From positions 1-5,435 of the forward strand of contig JBOFIT010000113.1 in the NCBI GenBank assembly GCA_051650305.1: a stretch of 5,435 nucleotides of DNA. The letters are read 5' to 3'. This document shows positions 1-5,432 of this stretch, piece by piece (position 1 is the stretch's first letter; every line of letters starts with the position of its first letter). Made by a program: the position numbers and the translations under genes. The stretch is from JBOFDK01 sp051650305. Lineage in GTDB: Bacteria > Bacillota > Clostridia > Lachnospirales > Cellulosilyticaceae. A model generated the notes under the pieces. It was not told where the DNA came from. It saw nothing but the letters and a program-made list of their open reading frames with translations, and made no database searches.

Positions 1-17
1 AAATGTAAGAATCTCAT
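1..17 (-). CDS. Possible start of a further coupled gene (partial, runs off the window)
   Basis: An ATG sits in a TAATG overlap with the stop codon of the permease gene at 17-934, the same junction used between the two permease genes at 934. A GAAAGG sequence at 25-30 lies 7 nt upstream and could serve as a weak ribosome binding site. The frame reads MRFLH and then leaves the window. Five codons say nothing about function. In related nucleoside-uptake operons a nucleoside-processing enzyme sometimes follows the permeases, but nothing here shows that. The ATG may be chance. Confidence 0.3.
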
Positions 18-934
18 TATTTTGCCTTTCTTTTCTTCTTTCTAGATGCATGTACACTAAATACAATAAGTGCTACGATTGTTGCTACGTATGGAAGTGA
101 TGCTGTCATCTGTGTTTTTAAAGAAGTATTTTGAAGTGCATTTCCGATTGCTTGAGATACACCGAAGAATACACTTGATACAAGGACACCTAGTGGATGG
201 GATTGCCCAAGGTTATTTGCCGCAAGTGCGATGTAACCGCGACCTGAAGTGATATCTTGGATAAAGAGTGTAACTGTACTCATTGATAGAAGCACCCCAC
301 CAAGTCCACTTAAAATCCCTGATAAAGTGATGGTTAGGAACTGATAGCGCTCCACAGGTGTTCCTAAGCTCTTTGCAGCTTCTTCATTGATTCCTACTGC
401 TCTTAATCTGAATCCTAACACTGTCTTATATAAGAAGAAGTACATACCGATGGCAATGATGAATGCTAAGTAATCAATAATTGTAAGGTTTGAAAGCATG
501 GTACCTACAAAAGGAATATCTTCAATAAAAGGAATATTGATTTTCGGTAAACTCACAAGACTAGGATCTGAGAATACTCCTTTGGTCTTAAATATAAGGT
601 ACATCAAATAGGTAGTCACCCCACCCATCATCGTATTGACTGCCATACCTACTACGACAGCCGAAGCCTTCAGTTTGATGACACAGAAGCCTACTAAGCC
701 CGATACAAGCATACTGCTTACTACACCTGCTAATACAGATAAGAAAACACTTCCTGTAAAGTAGTTGGCTACGATACTGAAGAATGCTCCTGTAAGCATC
801 GTTCCTTCCATAGCAATGTTGAAAATCTTTACTTTACTACAAATTGCTGCTGCTAATGTAACAAGTAAAATAGGCGTTGTCATTCGAATTGTTGAGTTTG
901 CTATAACTGCTAAGTAATCTAAATTAAGTTCCAT
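17..934 (-). CDS. ABC importer permease, BPD_transp_2 family (NupQ/RnsD-like), second permease subunit
   Basis: This 305-residue integral membrane protein is the shorter of two permease subunits that should form the heterodimeric channel of a BMP-type ABC importer. Around eight or more hydrophobic segments are visible, for example at about 20-32, 45-60, 63-85, 92-114, 152-170, 198-222, 245-265 and 280-294. Family landmarks are present: FNIAMEG at 38-44, the cytoplasmic loop GFRLRAVGINEEAAKSLG at 174-191 that should contact the ATPase, and GRGYIALA at 231-238. The C terminus is a lysine-rich tail (KKKRKAK). The start is supported by GGAG (943-946) 8 nt upstream. Its ATG overlaps the preceding permease stop by one base (TAATG), implying translational coupling. 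Substrate is inferred from family only; B. subtilis NupQ and S. mutans RnsD take up purine nucleosides. The family call is firm, the substrate is not. Confidence 0.95.
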   Translation of the reverse strand: MELNLDYLAVIANSTIRMTTPILLVTLAAAICSKVKIFNIAMEGTMLTGAFFSIVANYFTGSVFLSVLAGVVSSMLVSGLVGFCVIKLKASAVVVGMAVNTMMGGVTTYLMYLIFKTKGVFSDPSLVSLPKINIPFIEDIPFVGTMLSNLTIIDYLAFIIAIGMYFFLYKTVLGFRLRAVGINEEAAKSLGTPVERYQFLTITLSGILSGLGGVLLSMSTVTLFIQDITSGRGYIALAANNLGQSHPLGVLVSSVFFGVSQAIGNALQNTSLKTQMTASLPYVATIVALIVFSVHASRKKKRKAK

Positions 935-2004
935 TATGAGTTCTCCTTCTTCGCCTTATTTTTTGCCTTGTTGCTTGAACCATCTTTTTTCATCCACTTT
1001 ATCGTAAATTTCGCTGTGATGAGTAGTGTGATAATCCCTTGAATAATAATCGTTACTTCACTTGGTACGCCCATGCTTCTCTCGATAGCACTTCCACCTG
1101 TCGTAAGACCTGCAAGGAAAATCGCACTTACAAGAATCCCTATCGGGTGATTGCTAGACATAAGGGATGCGATAATACCACTCCATGCATACCCTGGAGA
1201 TGTAATCATGCCATCTACATAACGATAACGTGTACCCAGTACCTCACAAGCACCACCTATACCTGCTATGGCACCACTTAAAAGTAGTACATAGTACATC
1301 ATACGTGTACTCTTGATACCACCATAGTTTGCAAACTCTGGGTTTAGTCCACCCATTTTTGCTTTGTAACCAAAAGTGGTCTTCTTCATCATAAAAAAGA
1401 TAAGAAGTACAGCAATGATTGCTAATACAAATCCAAAGTGTAATGTGTACCCTTCTAGTAATCTAGGTAAAGTTGCACCTTCTATGATCTGTGTCTGAAT
1501 AGCTGAAGAATCCAGTCCGTTTGGATCTTTTACTACATAAGATGTCAGATAAGAAGCTATGTAATCCGCAATATAATTAAGCATTAATGTAATGATTAAT
1601 AAGTAAAGTTGAAAACGTTGGCTAATATAAATAGAAAGCAGTGAGTATGCCATACCTGCACCTACACCTGCTGCCAGAGACATCACAAGTACGAATGCAT
1701 CTGGACCTGGACAAACGATAGCCACAATAGCAGCCATCATTGCACCCATCACCATCTGCCCTGCGGCACCAAGACTTGGATAGCCTGAACCCCATGCTAA
1801 TGCACCAGCAAGACCTGCAAAAATAATAGGTGTCGCACGTGTCAGCGTCGTCGTTAAGTAATATGTGGAACCAAAGCCACCTTTAAACATCCCTACGATT
1901 GCTTCTATAGGATTAAACCCTGAGAAAGCAATGACACATCCACCGATTAAAAGCCCGATAAGAGTCGCTATCATCGGAAGCTTTAAGGCTTTAAGCGTTT
2001 TCAT
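934..2004 (-). CDS. ABC importer permease, BPD_transp_2 family (NupP/RnsC-like), first permease subunit
   Basis: This 356-residue membrane protein is the longer permease subunit, partner of the product of 17-934. Hydrophobic segments occur at about 10-28, 58-72, 82-98, 102-124, 131-152, 190-206, 236-257, 272-283, 286-303 and 317-333. A short extracytoplasmic segment lies near 157-188, and the C-terminal tail is Lys/Asn-rich (336-356). The loop GLNPEFANYGGI (219-230), followed by LLSGAIAGIGGACEVLG (241-257), is characteristic of nucleoside-type BPD_transp_2 permeases and should be the ATPase coupling region. At 75-83 the protein reads YPSLGAAGQ where I recall family members usually carrying FNIGxEGQ, so this subunit looks divergent there. 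A strong AGGAGG (2013-2018), 8 nt before the ATG, lies inside the end of the ATPase gene, which it overlaps by 14 nt. Transport role is firm; substrate is inferred. Confidence 0.95.
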   Translation of the reverse strand: MKTLKALKLPMIATLIGLLIGGCVIAFSGFNPIEAIVGMFKGGFGSTYYLTTTLTRATPIIFAGLAGALAWGSGYPSLGAAGQMVMGAMMAAIVAIVCPGPDAFVLVMSLAAGVGAGMAYSLLSIYISQRFQLYLLIITLMLNYIADYIASYLTSYVVKDPNGLDSSAIQTQIIEGATLPRLLEGYTLHFGFVLAIIAVLLIFFMMKKTTFGYKAKMGGLNPEFANYGGIKSTRMMYYVLLLSGAIAGIGGACEVLGTRYRYVDGMITSPGYAWSGIIASLMSSNHPIGILVSAIFLAGLTTGGSAIERSMGVPSEVTIIIQGIITLLITAKFTIKWMKKDGSSNKAKNKAKKENS

Positions 2005-3502
2005 GTTTTTTTCCTCCTAGCATATACATACCTAATTCTTTTTCTGTTACCTCATCTTTTGTAAATTCACCGTTCATTTGTCCCTCATAGATGACATAGA
2101 TACGGTCACTCAAGCTCATGATTTCACTAAGCTCTGATGATACGAGAAGTACCCCATCACCTTTATTACGCTTTTCTACGAGACGGTCATGGATGAACTC
2201 CATCGCACCTATGTCGATACCTCTTGTAGGTTCACACGCAATGATGATTGGCGTGTTACGCGTAATCTCACGTGCAGCGATTAGCTTCTGTGCATTCCCA
2301 CCTGAAAGCCCTTTGATTGGCTGAGACGCCGAACCAATCTTGACGCGGTACTCCTTGATAAGCTTCATCGCATGCTCTTGTACATTCTTAAGGTTTAAGA
2401 TGCCTCGCTTTGAAAATGCTGGCTTGTCCTCATAGCCAATCAGTGCATTCTCTACAAGGGTTGCATCCTTAGCACTTCCCCATACATAACGGTCTTCTGG
2501 AATATGTGCGATACCTGCCTCACGAATCTCGTACACCTGCTTGTTGGTGATATCCTTGCCATCAATCATGACTGTCCCTGACTCTGAAGCTTGGAGACCT
2601 GTGATGCATCGTATAAGCTCTGACTGACCATTACCAGATACACCTGCGATACCTACCACTTCGCCACTATCTACATGCATATTGATACCATTAAGAATCG
2701 GCTTACCATTGTTGTCACGTAGCATTAAGTTTTTCACTTCTAGAAGTCTCTTACCGACTGCTTGCTTTGGAATCTGACGTGTAAGGATTTGTCTACCAAT
2801 CATCGCTTCTGAAAGCTTCTCCGCATTGGTATCTACCTTCATCATCTCATCTACTACGACACCTGCACGCATCACGACGATTCGGTCTGAAACTTCCATT
2901 ACCTCATCTAGCTTATGGGTAATGATGATGAGACTCTTACCAAGTGCCGCTAAATGCTTCATTGTCTTAAGTAATTCTTCGACTTCACCTGGTGTCAGTA
3001 CAGCAGATGGCTCATCGAAAATGATAATGTCTGCATCTTGATAAAGTACCTTTAAGATTTCTACACGTTGTTGAAGCCCTACCGAACAGTCTCCGATTAC
3101 TGCGTGTGGGTCTACCTTAAGCCCATACTTCTCTGAAAGTTCTTCTACAACTTTGATATTCGCTTCTTTGTCATAAAACACACCTTTACGTGCTTCGTTT
3201 TTGTAGACGATATTCTCCGCTACTGTCATGGATTCAAAAAGCATAAAGTGCTGCTGAATCATTCCGATACCACAAGCCATCGCATCAGATGGACTATGGA
3301 ACACGACTTTTTCACCATTTAACATGATATCCCCTGAATCTGGCTGTTGAAGACCGTAGAGGATTTTCATAATTGTTGACTTACCTGCACCATTCTCCCC
3401 AACAATTGCGAGGATTTCACCTTGATTCAGATGAATATTAATATCGTTGTTGGCAATGACATTGTCATACGTTTTCATAATGTGCTTCATTTCTAAAAGC
3501 AT
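1991..3502 (-). CDS. ABC importer ATPase with two fused nucleotide-binding domains (NupO/RnsB-like)
   Basis: This 503-residue cytoplasmic ATPase consists of two fused ABC domains and should power the importer made with the two permeases. Domain 1 has Walker A GENGAGKST (35-43), Q-loop QQH (83-85), signature CSVGLQQRVEI (139-149), Walker B IIIFDEP (159-165) with D163/E164, and switch histidine H196. Domain 2 is degenerate: GVSGNGQSE at 287-295 lacks the Walker A lysine. Its signature is LSGGNAQK (399-406), its Walker B reads IACEPTRGID with Cys at the usual Asp position, and serine replaces the switch histidine (VSSE, 454-457). This asymmetry is normal for RbsA/NupO-type ATPases, where one composite site is expected to be fully catalytic. 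The start codon has only a weak site (GTAGG at 3512-3516, 9 nt upstream). It may be translated less than its neighbours, and it sits behind the terminator that follows the lipoprotein gene. Confidence 0.96.
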   Translation of the reverse strand: MLLEMKHIMKTYDNVIANNDINIHLNQGEILAIVGENGAGKSTIMKILYGLQQPDSGDIMLNGEKVVFHSPSDAMACGIGMIQQHFMLFESMTVAENIVYKNEARKGVFYDKEANIKVVEELSEKYGLKVDPHAVIGDCSVGLQQRVEILKVLYQDADIIIFDEPSAVLTPGEVEELLKTMKHLAALGKSLIIITHKLDEVMEVSDRIVVMRAGVVVDEMMKVDTNAEKLSEAMIGRQILTRQIPKQAVGKRLLEVKNLMLRDNNGKPILNGINMHVDSGEVVGIAGVSGNGQSELIRCITGLQASESGTVMIDGKDITNKQVYEIREAGIAHIPEDRYVWGSAKDATLVENALIGYEDKPAFSKRGILNLKNVQEHAMKLIKEYRVKIGSASQPIKGLSGGNAQKLIAAREITRNTPIIIACEPTRGIDIGAMEFIHDRLVEKRNKGDGVLLVSSELSEIMSLSDRIYVIYEGQMNGEFTKDEVTEKELGMYMLGGKKHENA

Positions 3503-3583
3503 TTTAAGGTACCTACTTTCTGTGTGATATAAGGATGGAACTGTTGCAATGTGCCTGTTAGTTCTAGACTTTGCTTACTACTT

Positions 3584-3655
3584 AGTAAAAAAGTTCTTTA
3601 TGTAAGAAATGTTGCGCGTAGCCGCCCTTTTCTGAAATAAAGAAGCTTTTTTACT
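3584..3655 (-). other. Long imperfect hairpin in the ATPase leader
   Basis: AGTAAAAAAG plus TTCTTTA (+ strand 3584-3600) is the reverse complement of TAAAGAA-g-CTTTTTTACT (3638-3655), giving 17 pairs with one bulged base around a 37-nt loop. The loop contains a GC-rich block (GCGCGTAGCCGCCC, 3614-3627) that contrasts with its surroundings. No T-run follows on the minus strand, so it is not a standard terminator. It could stabilise the 5' end of the ATPase-permease mRNA after processing or read-through. A competing short hairpin, TTACT/AGTAA at 3575-3588, shares part of one arm, so alternative folds are possible. Confidence 0.5.
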
Positions 3656-3660
3656 GGGCT

Positions 3661-3702
3661 AATATATAAAACAAGAGCCGTTACACTATTATGCAACAGC
3701 TC
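3661..3702 (-). terminator. Intrinsic (probably leaky) terminator between lipoprotein and ATPase genes
   Basis: The minus strand folds GAGCTGTTGCA against TGTAACGGCTC (arms 3692-3702 and 3675-3685). This gives an 11-bp stem with two G-T wobbles and a 6-nt TAATAG loop, followed by a T-rich tail TTGTTTTATATATT (3661-3674). The hairpin begins 10 nt after the TAA stop at 3713. I found no convincing promoter between it and the ATPase gene, so partial read-through is the likely way the rest of the operon is expressed. This favours excess binding protein over membrane complex. Confidence 0.8.
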
Positions 3703-3712
3703 CATATGAAAT

Positions 3713-4765
3713 TTATTTATTAGATTCTTCTGGTGCTACGATTGTAAGCTCGCCTGCAATGATTTTATCTGCTGCTGCTCTACCTGCTGCGATTGCTTCT
3801 TCTGTCATTACTTCTGAGTTAAGGTAATTTGCAGATTCTGTTGTTACGTGTACAACACCAAATGCATTTTCTTTTAACCCAAGAATTTGTACGCCACCTT
3901 CTAATGTACCTGCTACATATTCATTGATGATTGTCTCCACACATGCACCTGTGTTTTTAAGAAGACCACCGATGATGTATGCGTTGTCTGGTGTTGTCTG
4001 GTCGATACTTAAACCAGTTGTATAGATTGGTGTGCCTTTGTTTGCAAGCTCTGTCGCTGCTTGGTAAATACCTGTGTTTGCACTTGCTGCTACACCACCC
4101 ATGATGAAGTTTGCACCTGCAGCTTTTTGTTGCATTGCATATTCATAAGCTAAGTTTGTATCACTATATGAGTTTGTATAGTTGTAAATAAATTTAGCTT
4201 CTGGATTTACTGTCTTTACACCTTCTGCAAAACCATAACGGTACTTGTATGTCGCTTGGCTTTGGAAAGATGAGATGTATCCGTATACTTTTTCATTTGG
4301 GAATGCTGTACCAATCATTGTTCCAAGTACGTATGCACCCTCTGTCTCGTTGAATCCGATACTTGTTACTTTATCACTTGATGCTACTGTATCAATAACA
4401 GCGTATTTTACATCTGAGTATTGCTCTGCTGCTTGGCTGAATGGGTCAGCTGCTTGCCAGCCAATACCGATTACAAGGTCATAACCTTCGTTTGATGCTG
4501 CTCTTGTGTTTTCTTCCCACTGTGCAGTATCGATACATTCCATAGATGTCCATTCAAATCCATGGATTTCTGACATTTCTTTTACTTTGTTGTACGCTTG
4601 TAAGATGAACTGCTCTGTACCTACTGGATCTGAAATAAGTGCTACTTTGAACTTAGACTTTTCACCTGTTGCACCACTTGCCCCTTGGCCTGTACTCTGT
4701 GCACAGCCAACAAGTGTTGTCATAAGCATTATAAGAGATAAAACATATACTATTACCTTTTTCAT
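3713..4765 (-). CDS. BMP-family substrate-binding lipoprotein of an ABC importer (PnrA/NupN-like, divergent)
   Basis: This 350-residue extracellular, membrane-anchored binding protein delivers substrate to the permeases encoded downstream. The N terminus is a lipoprotein signal: MKK, a hydrophobic core to about residue 18, and lipobox LVGC with acylated C21. A Ser/Gly-rich linker follows to about 36. The mature part matches the basic membrane protein (BMP) fold: VALISDPVG at 41-49, the segment LVIGIGWQAADPFSQAAEQY (97-116), KYAVIDT (120-126), SIGFNETEGAYVLGTM (135-150), YGFAEGVK (177-184), IMGGVAA (221-227), GLSIDQ (251-256) and GGLLKNTG (266-273). The usual DxSFN-type motif after the first strand is replaced by GTEQF (49-53). 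GVDxDQ has become GLSIDQ, losing its first acidic residue. Characterised relatives (Treponema PnrA, B. subtilis NupN) bind purine nucleosides; these changes make that uncertain here. AGGAGG at 4771-4776 lies 5 nt from the ATG. Confidence 0.94.
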   Translation of the reverse strand: MKKVIVYVLSLIMLMTTLVGCAQSTGQGASGATGEKSKFKVALISDPVGTEQFILQAYNKVKEMSEIHGFEWTSMECIDTAQWEENTRAASNEGYDLVIGIGWQAADPFSQAAEQYSDVKYAVIDTVASSDKVTSIGFNETEGAYVLGTMIGTAFPNEKVYGYISSFQSQATYKYRYGFAEGVKTVNPEAKFIYNYTNSYSDTNLAYEYAMQQKAAGANFIMGGVAASANTGIYQAATELANKGTPIYTTGLSIDQTTPDNAYIIGGLLKNTGACVETIINEYVAGTLEGGVQILGLKENAFGVVHVTTESANYLNSEVMTEEAIAAGRAAADKIIAGELTIVAPEESNK

Positions 4766-4798
4766 AATTCCCTCCTGAAAAATATTGTTGTTAGCCCT

Positions 4799-4807
4799 AT
4801 TGTATCA
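4799..4807 (-). promoter_or_regulatory. Extended -10 promoter of the importer operon
   Basis: TGATACAAT on the minus strand is an extended -10 element (TGn then TACAAT, five of six matches to TATAAT). The predicted start is near 4792, leaving a leader of about 26 nt with the AGGAGG site of the lipoprotein gene. The hexamer 17 nt upstream (ATATTG) is a poor -35, and TTGTCA is 22 nt away, too far for a standard promoter. Dependence on the TG extension and on an activator at 4825-4840 is therefore inferred. Confidence 0.55.
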
Positions 4808-4824
4808 ATATTAGTGATTTCCAA

Positions 4825-4840
4825 TATGACAAATGTCACA
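4825..4840 (-). promoter_or_regulatory. Crp/Fnr-family-like operator
   Basis: The minus strand reads TGTGA-CATTTG-TCATA, matching the classic Crp half-site pattern TGTGA-N6-TCACA at nine of ten defined bases. Its inner part TGACA-TT-TGTCA is perfectly symmetrical. The centre lies about 40 to 41 bases upstream of the start predicted from the -10 at 4799-4804, the class II activator position where a bound regulator replaces a -35 contact. No good -35 hexamer exists at standard spacing, which fits activator dependence. Which Crp/Fnr family member would bind is not shown; none is encoded in this window. Confidence 0.5.
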
Positions 4841-4856
4841 AAAAAGCCGCTTTTTT
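4840..4856. repeat. 17-bp perfect palindrome with A6/T6 ends, just upstream of the operator
   Basis: The + strand reads A6-GCCGC-T6 and is perfectly symmetrical about C4848. The central GC symmetry leaves too small a loop for a good RNA terminator stem, and the adjacent base beyond the T-run on the minus strand is the operator TGTGA. Its position, about 48 to 64 bases before the predicted transcription start, is where A/T-tract UP elements act, so DNA-level function (alpha-CTD contact, bending or a binding site) is more plausible than termination. Confidence 0.4.
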
Positions 4857-4863
4857 CCCTATT

Positions 4864-4910
4864 TAACATAAATTTTACATACGTTTTTTATATTTTTAGA
4901 TTTAATGTTA
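4864..4910 (-). other. AT-rich inverted repeat in the importer leader region
   Basis: TAACATTAAAT (minus strand, 4910-4900) can pair with ATTTATGTTA (4873-4864) with a single bulged base, giving about ten pairs around an A-rich 26-nt loop. Almost all pairs are A-T, so an RNA hairpin would be weak. It could matter only in a transcript starting upstream of the predicted promoter. I do not recognise any known riboswitch in this stretch; the conserved core of the purine aptamer is absent. Confidence 0.25.
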
Positions 4911-4940
4911 GGACTTTAACGCTCGCTTTTCATCTATCAT
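4908..4940 (-). CDS. Possible 10-codon leader ORF upstream of the importer operon
   Basis: ATG at 4940 opens a frame reading MIDEKRALKS, ended by TAA at 4908-4910. GAGG (4948-4951) lies 7 nt before the ATG, a good ribosome binding site for this genome. The ORF sits between the terminator of the zinc-ribbon gene and the predicted lipoprotein promoter, and its stop falls in one arm of the inverted repeat at 4864-4910. If it is transcribed it could be a leader peptide, but no run of one regulatory amino acid is present. I found no convincing promoter for it. Chance is a real alternative. Confidence 0.25.
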   Translation of the reverse strand: MIDEKRALKS

Positions 4941-4963
4941 AACTTATCCTCACGTTATCTTCC

Positions 4964-4996
4964 ATATTTACATAATAATTGTTATATATTTACATA
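4964..4996. repeat. Two exact copies of an AT-rich 11-mer, 22 bp apart
   Basis: ATATTTACATA occurs at 4964-4974 and again at 4986-4996 in the same orientation, with start-to-start spacing of 22 bp, about two helical turns. Looser relatives (attttacata at 4872-4881, atttaacata at 4861-4870) occur nearer the importer promoter. Same-face spacing is compatible with a cooperative binding site, but the region is strongly AT-rich and short repeats are expected there. Confidence 0.4.
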
Positions 4997-5000
4997 TACC

Positions 5001-5041
5001 TGCATAAAAATAGAAGCTATCGCCCATGAGCTATAGCTTCT
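5001..5041 (-). terminator. Intrinsic terminator after the zinc-ribbon gene
   Basis: On the minus strand AGAAGCTAT pairs with ATAGCTTCT (arms 5033-5041 and 5012-5020), a 9-bp perfect stem. An A/G mismatch, three further pairs and a CATG loop cap it. A T-run (ATTTTT, 5006-5011) follows immediately. It lies about 20 nt beyond the TGA stop at 5062 and should end that transcript before the importer control region. On the other strand the downstream sequence is less T-rich, so bidirectional use is possible but weaker. Confidence 0.85.
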
Positions 5042-5061
5042 CTAATTTTACTCTTCTATTA

Positions 5062-5337
5062 TCATTTAAATCGTATCTCACATCGCGGGCAATGCTTCGG
5101 ACTTCTTCCCTTACCCAGATATTTATTACAATGAGGGCACCTCCAATTAATCAATGTAAATACAAGCAACGTACCTATCAAGACAAATGGCCCATATTTA
5201 TAGTCGTAAATATCCGTAAAGAGTATCATCAGTACGGCTAATATAGGAACGACAGTCTGTGCCACTGCTCTCTGCTTAAGTTTCTTTCTTATTTGTACAG
5301 CATAACCGTTGTAACTACTAGGGAAAAGCATGCCCAT
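5062..5337 (-). CDS. Small two-TM membrane protein with C-terminal zinc-ribbon, function unknown
   Basis: With this start the protein is 91 residues. It has a basic N-terminal stretch (IRKKLKQR), two hydrophobic segments at about 25-43 and 49-64, and a C-terminal zinc-ribbon with CPHC (67-70) and CPRC (83-86) separated by 12 residues. The ribbon probably binds one zinc and follows directly after the second membrane segment. I do not recognise a named family. ATG 5337 was chosen because AAGGAAGG (5345-5352) lies 7 nt upstream. The frame also has ATGs at 5409 and 5418 without a recognisable ribosome binding site, and it stays open to the window edge. A longer protein (118 residues from 5418) or a gene beginning outside the window cannot be excluded. 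A terminator right after the TGA stop separates it from the importer operon, so a functional link is not indicated. Confidence 0.75.
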   Translation of the reverse strand: MGMLFPSSYNGYAVQIRKKLKQRAVAQTVVPILAVLMILFTDIYDYKYGPFVLIGTLLVFTLINWRCPHCNKYLGKGRSPKHCPRCEIRFK

Positions 5338-5344
5338 CTTAATG

Positions 5345-5352
5345 CCTTCCTT
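5345..5352 (-). promoter_or_regulatory. Ribosome binding site supporting the internal start of the zinc-ribbon gene
   Basis: AAGGAAGG on the minus strand is spaced 7 nt from ATG 5337. The upstream candidate ATGs at 5409 and 5418 have only A/T/C-rich sequence before them, so this site favours the shorter protein. The caveat is that the same bases would encode Lys-Glu-Gly if translation began upstream, so the match could be incidental. Confidence 0.5.
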
Positions 5353-5426
5353 AATCAATAGCGGATAAACTCTTGATTGAAGCACTCTTCCAGGAATGTA
5401 CTCTCTCATCACAATCATTGTAGTTA

Positions 5427-5432
5427 AGTATA
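5427..5432 (-). promoter_or_regulatory. Possible -10 element at the window edge for the zinc-ribbon gene
   Basis: TATACT on the minus strand matches the sigma-A -10 consensus TATAAT at five of six bases and sits inside the 10-bp palindrome AAGTATACTT (5426-5435). The -35 region would lie outside the window. A start near 5420 would give an untranslated leader of roughly 80 nt before ATG 5337, and would leave the ATG at 5418 almost leaderless. The case rests on one hexamer, so it is weak. Confidence 0.25.

Noticed and set aside
280..308. Degenerate second nucleotide-binding domain of the ATPase as a sign of gene decay (positions given as protein residues of the 1991-3502 gene)
   Set aside because: Loss of the Walker A lysine and the switch histidine in domain 2 is the normal state in the RbsA/NupO type of fused ATPase, and the reading frame is intact.
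1039..1281. Plus-strand open frames lying opposite the importer genes (for example at 70-252, 1039-1281, 2118-2324, 2826-3041, 4245-4484, 4506-4778)
   Set aside because: They lie antisense to well-supported genes, have low-complexity or Thr/Ser-rich translations, match no family I recognise and lack good ribosome binding sites.
3510..3530. TCACA in the ATPase leader as a second Crp-like site
   Set aside because: There is no TGTGA-like half-site at the required 6-nt spacing and no promoter element placed to use it.
3584..3655. Long hairpin as a miniature transposable element
   Set aside because: The inverted arms lack flanking target-site duplications, and no second copy is visible in the window.
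3983..4002. Perfect tandem duplication of a 10-mer (gttgtctggt) inside the lipoprotein gene
   Set aside because: It encodes part of DQTTPDN, at the conserved DQ region of the family, and the unit length is not a multiple of three, so it is probably coincidental similarity of codons and not a repeat element.
4840..4856. A6-GCCGC-T6 palindrome as an intrinsic terminator or attenuator
   Set aside because: The symmetry leaves a one-base centre, so an RNA stem would be mostly A-U closed by a tiny loop, and the T-run is itself one arm of the stem. A DNA-level role is more likely.
4766..5000. Purine (guanine/adenine) riboswitch before the importer operon
   Set aside because: Such operons can be purine-controlled, but the aptamer core (TATGG, then GTTTCTACC-like, CCGTAAA-like and GACTA segments in order) is not present; only an isolated ATATGG occurs.
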